Assembly (NCBI GenBank): GCA_002900995.3
Contig: CM035304.1
Coordinates: 3,284,892 to 3,348,891 of the forward strand
Source of the DNA: Ganoderma boninense
Lineage: Eukaryota > Basidiomycota > Agaricomycetes > Polyporales > Polyporaceae
Direction: 5' to 3'
Length of the DNA stretch: 64,000 nucleotides
Position numbers and translations under genes: made by a program. Below are positions 58,225 to 64,000 of the stretch, in pieces; position 1 is the first letter of the stretch; each line of letters opens with the position of its first letter. The notes under the pieces were generated by a model, which worked only from the letters and a program-made list of their open reading frames with translations, had not been told where the DNA came from and made no database searches.

Positions 58225-61069
58225 TTATCCATTTACAGGCAAAGGTGCATCGAGGTCATGCACACTGGCAGGCAAAAACATCTGACCTGGCAAGTATCTC
58301 GACCCAGATCGAGGCTCCGGAGATGCGGGAACAAGCTCCGACGATGCCGGCAGAGGGGACAGTTTGATAATGGGGGCTCGAGGTGGTGAACAATTTTCAG
58401 TCTCTGTGGTCACGAGAGGAGAATAAAATGGCATGAGAGGTATGAGAGGTGTGCTGGGTAATCCATAAGCGGGTCTTGCATTGGGCGACAAGAAGGGAGA
58501 CGGTGGAGGTTCGGGGGTATACCATCCTAGTCGTGACGGGGTTGAGCCACGACTAAAGACCGGGCTCGAGAGAGTTGAAGGGTCTGGACTCGGGGTGTAG
58601 CGAGTGGAAGGAGTGTATACTTGAAGATTGGGGCTTGCGCGTCGCTCGTGTTGGATATCAGGAAAGTGTAATGACTCGATCTCCTGATCGAAGGAAGACG
58701 ACCAGGTTGACGAAAGGGGCGGAAGGGTCCTGCTCTCGTGGGTCTCATTGTCAGTAGGTTGTTCGCCTTCAATGATTATCGAAGGCCCGGATGTATCTGT
58801 ATGTACAACATTTGTTAGCTGAACTTTGGCCACGGTTGTATGTGGTGAACCTACTTGTCGGACGAGGAGGTCCCTCACCGTCTCCGTCACCTCTCAGGCC
58901 CAGTACATTGTGCTCGGCCTGACTGCCAGAGGTTTCCTCGGTGGGATAGACGATGATCCCTATTTCCGGGACAACGCCATGGGTATACGTCGGCAGAGAT
59001 GCTTGCCGCTCGGGGTCCCGAGCTCGGTACGAGTCCTTTATCTTCAACTCGACGATGTAGACGTACGTTGCTTTGCTCTTGCGACAGCCACTCCACCGCT
59101 TCAACCCGACCGACACCTTCCCCAGTGCATTATTGAAACTTAACAGTACGTTTGGGCTCGAAATTGTGGGTATGTGTGTGCGCTTGTTGGCGCACTGCCA
59201 GGCCTCTTGAGCTCTGTCCTCAAGCGGAGAAAGCTGCATACGTCCATTGATGGACGGACTAGCGGGTGCGCCAAGCATCATCTGAACGAACTGATGGTTG
59301 TCTTTGAGGATCGCGCCTAACGACCTGCGTCGTCCATGCGTTTTCAACGAGGCTTGGCCATCTGGATGGGAATCCTGCTCTGGTACGATGAAGTCGACGA
59401 CAATGGACATAGGATGTCGCAGAGGACTAGCTCCGCATGAACAATGGGAAAACATGCTCAAGCGGATGCCCTGAGGCTCACAACTTGCATGACATGGGGA
59501 GCTTGACAAAGGAGGGGGATCGCGAGCGAAGATGATGGTCCGTTGCATGGGTCCGCTCGGAGTGAATTCGACCATGATGCCATCGTCATGTTCGAACCTT
59601 TGGTGGTCATCAACGGTAGCTGTGATGCCGGCCGACCCGAATAACCAAGACGGGAAGAAGAAGGCGTACGATACGCGATCCAAACGGTGGTCGTGAGACG
59701 ATGGCTGGCGAAGCGAAGACTTGACACTAAATGGATTATATTCGATGAAGAGGGATTGGACAGCAAGATTTTCTAGGAAGGACTGGTTGTCTTGAGCACT
59801 AAGGTGGATTCGCCCGAGGGGATGGATAACATTGTCTGGGAGGGGATTGTCATGAGCACCAAGGTGAATTCGCCCTAGACGATGGTACTGTGGCGACTGA
59901 GAAGGGATGTCATGAGGTATGAGGTCCGCACCAACCCGGTATACGAGATATCTGGGAGCACTCATCCCCATAGTGCGACGTTGATTGAGTAACAGGACGA
60001 TGAGGTTTCCTTCGGCATCCTGGCAAGCAAGGATGGCTACCGAGATACCGGGATCTCGACCGAGGGAAGGAATATCAACGATAGGGAATGCCGTCTGCAT
60101 GCCATACGCAGTGGTAGTGTACTCGGGCGGAACTAGATGGGGTTGTTGCAGGAGATCGCTGAGACCGTCCAGAGGTATCGGAGAAACACTACCAGCATGC
60201 TCGAACTCAGCCGGTGAGGGTGCGAGGAGAGAACGGAGATTGGAGTCTCGTAATTCCTTGGCGACCATAACCGAGGAAAAGTTGTTGATGAGGGTGTGGT
60301 AATCGACAGAAGGACGTCCCCAGGCAAAGATACTTTGGTCGGGACACTGCTTGAGTATCTCGACCTGAAGACGGAGAAAGGCTTTGCTTCCTTCGCCGTA
60401 GATAGTGGGCATGTTGACATCGAAAATGCCCATGAGAGAATACGCGCGGTCCTCTTCGCGAGTAGTCCGCCTCATAGCTGCCCACGACATGCGTCGGGCC
60501 ACGCTGACTTCGTGTAGATCCACCGTCTTCAAAAGAACATCTTCGTCGATGCCTGTAACCCTGGTGATGCGGTGCGCAAGGGTTTGCTTCGTCCCGAGAG
60601 TATGCCACTTGTTGGACAAAAAGACGACATAGTGGGGAGCGAGGAGTTCCTGAAGCGTCCAGCCTCGAGTGAACCAGGCGCTTTGGGAGAAGGAGGCAGG
60701 TCCAGACTGGGAAGGGTGGGTGTCGTCGACGTCATGGAGCCAGGCATAGCAGACGTCAGCGGCGGCGTACCAGGCGTACATGGAGTTGATGGCTTCTGAG
60801 AGCTCGGAGCTGCTGGTCTTGTCGATGCAGCAAGTGTCGATCCAGACCCAGTTGAACCCCTCGCGGGCGGCGAAGGCGCAGCAGGCGCGGATCTTTAGAG
60901 AGATGTGGGCCCAAGGGAGTGCAGGATCGCGGTTCGGGGGATGTGAGATGTCGTGGAGGGTTTGCTCCTGTTTTTGCCAGACATGAGAGAGGATGGCATA
61001 GGGAGGGATATCTGCAGGGTCGTTGAACTGATGGAGAAGAGCGGTCTGAGTGTTCAGGAGTCGCATCAC
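58225..61069 (-). CDS. HET-domain protein (heterokaryon-incompatibility type)
   Basis: MRLLNTQTALLHQF at 61069 starts a textbook HET domain: YAILSHVW, WVWIDTCCIDKTSSSELSEA, then MYAWYAAADVCYAWLHDV and SAWFTRGWTLQELLAP (residues about 1-150), with the AYSLMGIFDVNMPTIYGEG segment that often follows. A long C-terminal region of unknown fold follows. A 58-bp intron at 58797-58854 (donor GTAGGT, acceptor TACAG) joins the 766-codon exon, after RPT, to a Pro/Ser-rich tail beginning NTSGPSIIIEGEQP and ending LPVNG. Without splicing the first frame ends a few codons later. HET domains trigger cell death when incompatible mycelia fuse, but many genome copies have untested functions. No NACHT or repeat domain is present, so this is a stand-alone HET protein. 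Confidence 0.9.
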
Positions 61070-61825
61070 TGCATGACGCCTAGTCAGAGCAGGTCTGAGA
61101 CGGTCAAGGGGAGATGTGGGCGTACATTGGTCTCAGGACCAGACAGCTGAATGCCAAGTCCAAAATATAGAGGGAGTTGAGAGGGGGGGGGAGGCAGGAG
61201 ATGTCGGGGATTGGTGGGAGAGGCTGAGGAGTGAGCGTTGGACGTTGGACGTTTAAGGATCCGAGCTCAGCGACTACTTAGGCTGCATCGTAACGGCATA
61301 ATTGGCACGGCGGTGCGATTTTGGGTCAGGATACTGCCACTTCTGCGACGTGTGGCCGCTGAGGGGTTGACAGAGGTTGGTCAGGTTTCTCAAGAGGCTT
61401 GCAAGTTGCTTCTAGTGCGTCGCGCCGGGGGGAAAGAAGACGCAGGTACGGCGCTGGTACGGCACTGTGCGAGTGTACGGGCGGGAGAGGAGTCAGCAGG
61501 GCCACTCAAGATAAAGTGGGCAGTTGCATCCCTGTAATTCTTGCGAACCTGTGCGCCGCGAGGCTGGACGGCGTCGGGCGAGGACGAAAGGCATTCTACT
61601 CCGAGTCCGCGCAGTGCAGGAAGCGTGTGGGCGTGACGGTGACGGTGTTGATCACGAGTGTGACCTGGTGTGACTGAGTGGGGGCGAGTGAGTTTGGCGC
61701 GAGGCTCGAGGGAGTCGCCCGCTGACGTTGCGACCGACATCGACTCCTGTCCTCCGCCTGGTCCCCGTCCTGCCGCCCTCTTCAGCCTCCTCGTCTCTAC
61801 TCACCATCTTCCCTCCGCACGCACA
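61070..61825. other. Intergenic, 61070-61825, divergent promoter region
   Basis: About 750 bp between the HET gene (leftward) and the cornichon gene (rightward). It should contain both promoters. GTGACGGTGACGGTG near 61632 is a small repeat. No gene seen. Confidence 0.5.
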
Positions 61826-62781
61826 ATGGGTGGCACAGGTCTGTCTCTCCTCATTCTCAGCCCTTGCCTCCCCCACCGCTGACCACTCCTCCCTCCGCCA
61901 TCCCAAATACTCAAATCCACCCTCCCAACGCTTTTGCTGTCTGTTCACTCCTCCACTCAACTCGCCTTTGCTCTCTACCCGCCCGCCACCCGCCTCTCGC
62001 GCGTCCGAATATGCCCCCTCTCCGCGTTCAGGATGGCTCTTCCTCTTCTCGGTCCTCATGGCCGCCGGTCTTCTCTTCACCATGGTCTTCTTCGTACGTT
62101 CCCTGCCCCACCCTTCCTTCGTTGGCATGTACGCCACATCCTCATCCGCCTCCGTTCACCCTACAGATCATAATGTTCTCTGATCTCGAGTGCGACTACA
62201 TCAACCCAATAGACCTCTGCAACAAGCTCAACCAGGTACCTCTCTTTCCACTCCCCCTTCATCTCCGTCACCTAAACTTGTTCTTATCACTAGTTTGTCC
62301 TCCCTGAAAACATCGCACATGCCTTCCTTGCCCTCCTCTTCCTCCTCTCTGGCCAATGGATAGCTTTTCTCCTCAACGCCCCACTACTGGCATTCAATGT
62401 CAATAAGTACGTCATCTTTATCTTCAATCTCCTCCCTCTCTATTCCTCTTATCCTGTGTCCTGACCTCGCCATCATCCTACAACAGGATACGCGGCGGGA
62501 ACCACATGTACGACGCGACGGAAATCTTCCGCACCCTACCAAACCACAAGAAGGAGAGCTTCATCAAACTAGGCTTCTACCTCCTCAGTTTCTTCTATTA
62601 CCTCTATCGGTACGTCTTTTGCCCTCCGCTTCCAATCCAGCCCCTACCATCACCTCGTCTACGACGCCATGATTACTTCACTCCTTGTTTACTCTCACGA
62701 CGACTATTTCAACGGTGTACTGACGCGCTCTTCCTGGCACCCCCCAGAATGATCCTCGCCCTCATCCAAGAAAGCGAGTGA
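61826..62781 (+). CDS. ERV14: Cornichon / Erv14 ER cargo receptor
   Basis: A five- or six-exon gene. Exon 1 is only 13 bases (61826-61838, MGGT plus one base); a 193-bp intron follows. Exon 2 (62032-62093) encodes [21 protein letters not shown], the first helix. Exon 3 (62167-62235) encodes [20 protein letters not shown], the cornichon signature. Exon 4 from 62294 encodes [20 protein letters not shown], then [17 protein letters not shown]. The next exon encodes [20 protein letters not shown], then [15 protein letters not shown], and a last exon [10 protein letters not shown] ends at 62781. This matches fungal Erv14 nearly residue for residue in the signature parts. It packages transmembrane cargo into COPII vesicles at the ER. 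All splice sites are canonical. Confidence 0.93.
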
Positions 62782-64000
62782 GCCCTGCGACAGGTGTCCG
62801 CTCAACCTTCTCCTCTGTCCTTTCCATCTCTCGTACCTTGGTTTTCCCTCCTTGCATCTTCTCGAACTTGATCTCTCCGTCCACGCTTCTCACGATCTCA
62901 CATTCACGGTTCACCACATTCCTGCTCGCGTACCACCTATATATCGACAGGTCCATATCTGGCCGCGCTTAACTCGTTCTTAATGACCTCTGGCGGGGAT
63001 TTGCATTCGAGGAACGCATGGGGTTCAATCCCATGGTTTTGTTTCACTATCTGCATCAGGCATGAACGTCGAGGGCCTCGTGGAGTGCTTCTGGGCGGAG
63101 GAGTCTAGAGGTTCAAGGTGCCTCGTTGCTTGAAAAGCGAGGGCGGGGTGGGGCAGGCGAGCGGCAGAGCGAGGAAGGACTAGACGAGCGACTGGTTTGG
63201 ACGTCTGGCATTGATCTATTGCTACTACTGTACCCATCGTTTCTCGAGCCCACTCTCATCGTGAATCATATCACCTGTATGTATACGGATGACCAACAAT
63301 ATTTTTTCCCTCCCTCCATATTCTCTGCTCACCAAACTGTTTAGGCGTGGTTAGTGTCGCACATGCCACGTATTGATGACGGGTCATGTTCCTATTTCTA
63401 TCCGCTACGCAAAACTGGGTAGAGGGGAGGGGGATGACGCGAGCCAGCACAGCTCTGGCAGGCTGGGTTCCAGACAGTGACTAAGATGCTGAAGGTGGTG
63501 GGAATACGGTCATAGACACTCGTAGAGGTAGATCAAACATATCCCATTAGCGCGACCATAAAGCATCTGAGGTGGTAAGACCGAAACACGAGATGGAAGG
63601 ACCAGTGCGACCTGGATAAAATGAGGAGTGAGCGAAGGGTCAAAGGCAAGGGCAGGGTAAAAAGATTAGAATCAGGGGTGTCAAGTTATGGAGCACGGGC
63701 TCATCCCTTGGAGGAAGAGTTATAACTCCCTGAAGAAATTCAAGAAGAAGGCATCATGTGCAAGAAACGAGAAAACGGGAGACATACCTGAGGCGTGGGG
63801 AGATCCACCATGGCCGAGAATTCAAGGTAGATGACGAAGGTTGAAGTGAGAGCGAACGATCAAGCGTTCGAGAGGCAAAAAATACGCGGGTGCACCGAGG
63901 GAGAGTAAGCCCCATTGAGTTTGTGGAAACCGGAAGGGTAGATCCACGACCGCATAACTTTGTCTATGAGCAACAGGTGGACGGCGGCGTCGCTCGAGCA
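62782..64000. other. Right-end region, no gene resolved
   Basis: About 1.2 kb. From 63350 the plus strand is purine-rich with few open frames. It could be the 3' region or intron-rich start of a minus-strand gene beyond the window; no conserved motif is visible to decide. Confidence 0.35.

Noticed and set aside
63017..63035. T-arm-like hairpin with GGTTCAAT loop
   Set aside because: The B-box is one base short and no A-box, anticodon stem or acceptor stem is found nearby.
1..64000. CRISPR array, prokaryotic operon or plasmid features
   Set aside because: No spaced direct repeats; introns and gene families are plainly fungal and nuclear.

Overview
This looks like nuclear DNA of a filamentous basidiomycete, most likely a wood-inhabiting agaricomycete of polypore type. 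Genes are interrupted by many short GT-AG introns (mostly 50 to 70 bp), they lie on both strands without operons, and the families are typical of that group: a FunK1 protein kinase, an oxalate decarboxylase, a sedolisin protease, a HET-domain protein and several Ser/Pro-rich disordered proteins. The placement is inferred from gene content, not from a search.

Layout. 1-3305 is the 3' part of a disordered, probably nuclear protein. 4081-5124 (-) is a four-exon unknown. 5569-14330 is a tandem segmental duplication of a two-gene unit on the minus strand, an atypical protein kinase plus an APH-type phosphotransferase. The second phosphotransferase copy is broken. 14831-16741 (-) is an F-box protein. 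18420-19668 (+) is a D-2-hydroxyacid dehydrogenase (glyoxylate reductase type) with one extra base. 20723-23496 (+) is a FunK1 kinase locus with several frame breaks. 24005-26655 (-) is an MFS permease, 27634-29582 (-) a secreted oxalate decarboxylase and 32972-33541 (+) a small cupin. 34275-35879 (-) is a Ser/Pro-rich protein. 36.1-41.4 kb is gene-poor and holds a perfect hairpin and a pair of inverted sequences.

The right half holds a GH18 chitinase-like enzyme (41553-42641, +), an RRM protein (43350-44423, +), a sedolisin (46570-48603, +), a large EF-hand/ZZ-finger protein (49139-54095, +), N-acetylglucosamine kinase (54301-55413, -), an intron-containing tRNA-Gln (55871-55947, -), a single-pass membrane protein (56173-57589, -), a HET-domain protein (58225-61069, -) and the ER cargo receptor cornichon/Erv14 (61826-62781, +).

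Possible functional themes, all inferred: oxalate and glyoxylate turnover (dehydrogenase, permease, oxalate decarboxylase) between 18 and 30 kb; chitin and protein recycling (GH18, sedolisin, N-acetylglucosamine kinase) between 41 and 55 kb; and self/non-self or stress signalling (EF-hand/ZZ protein, HET protein, three kinase-fold families). Several otherwise intact genes each carry one apparent extra base, often in a homopolymer. That is either a sequence-quality problem or real inactivation, and it affects how those genes should be read.
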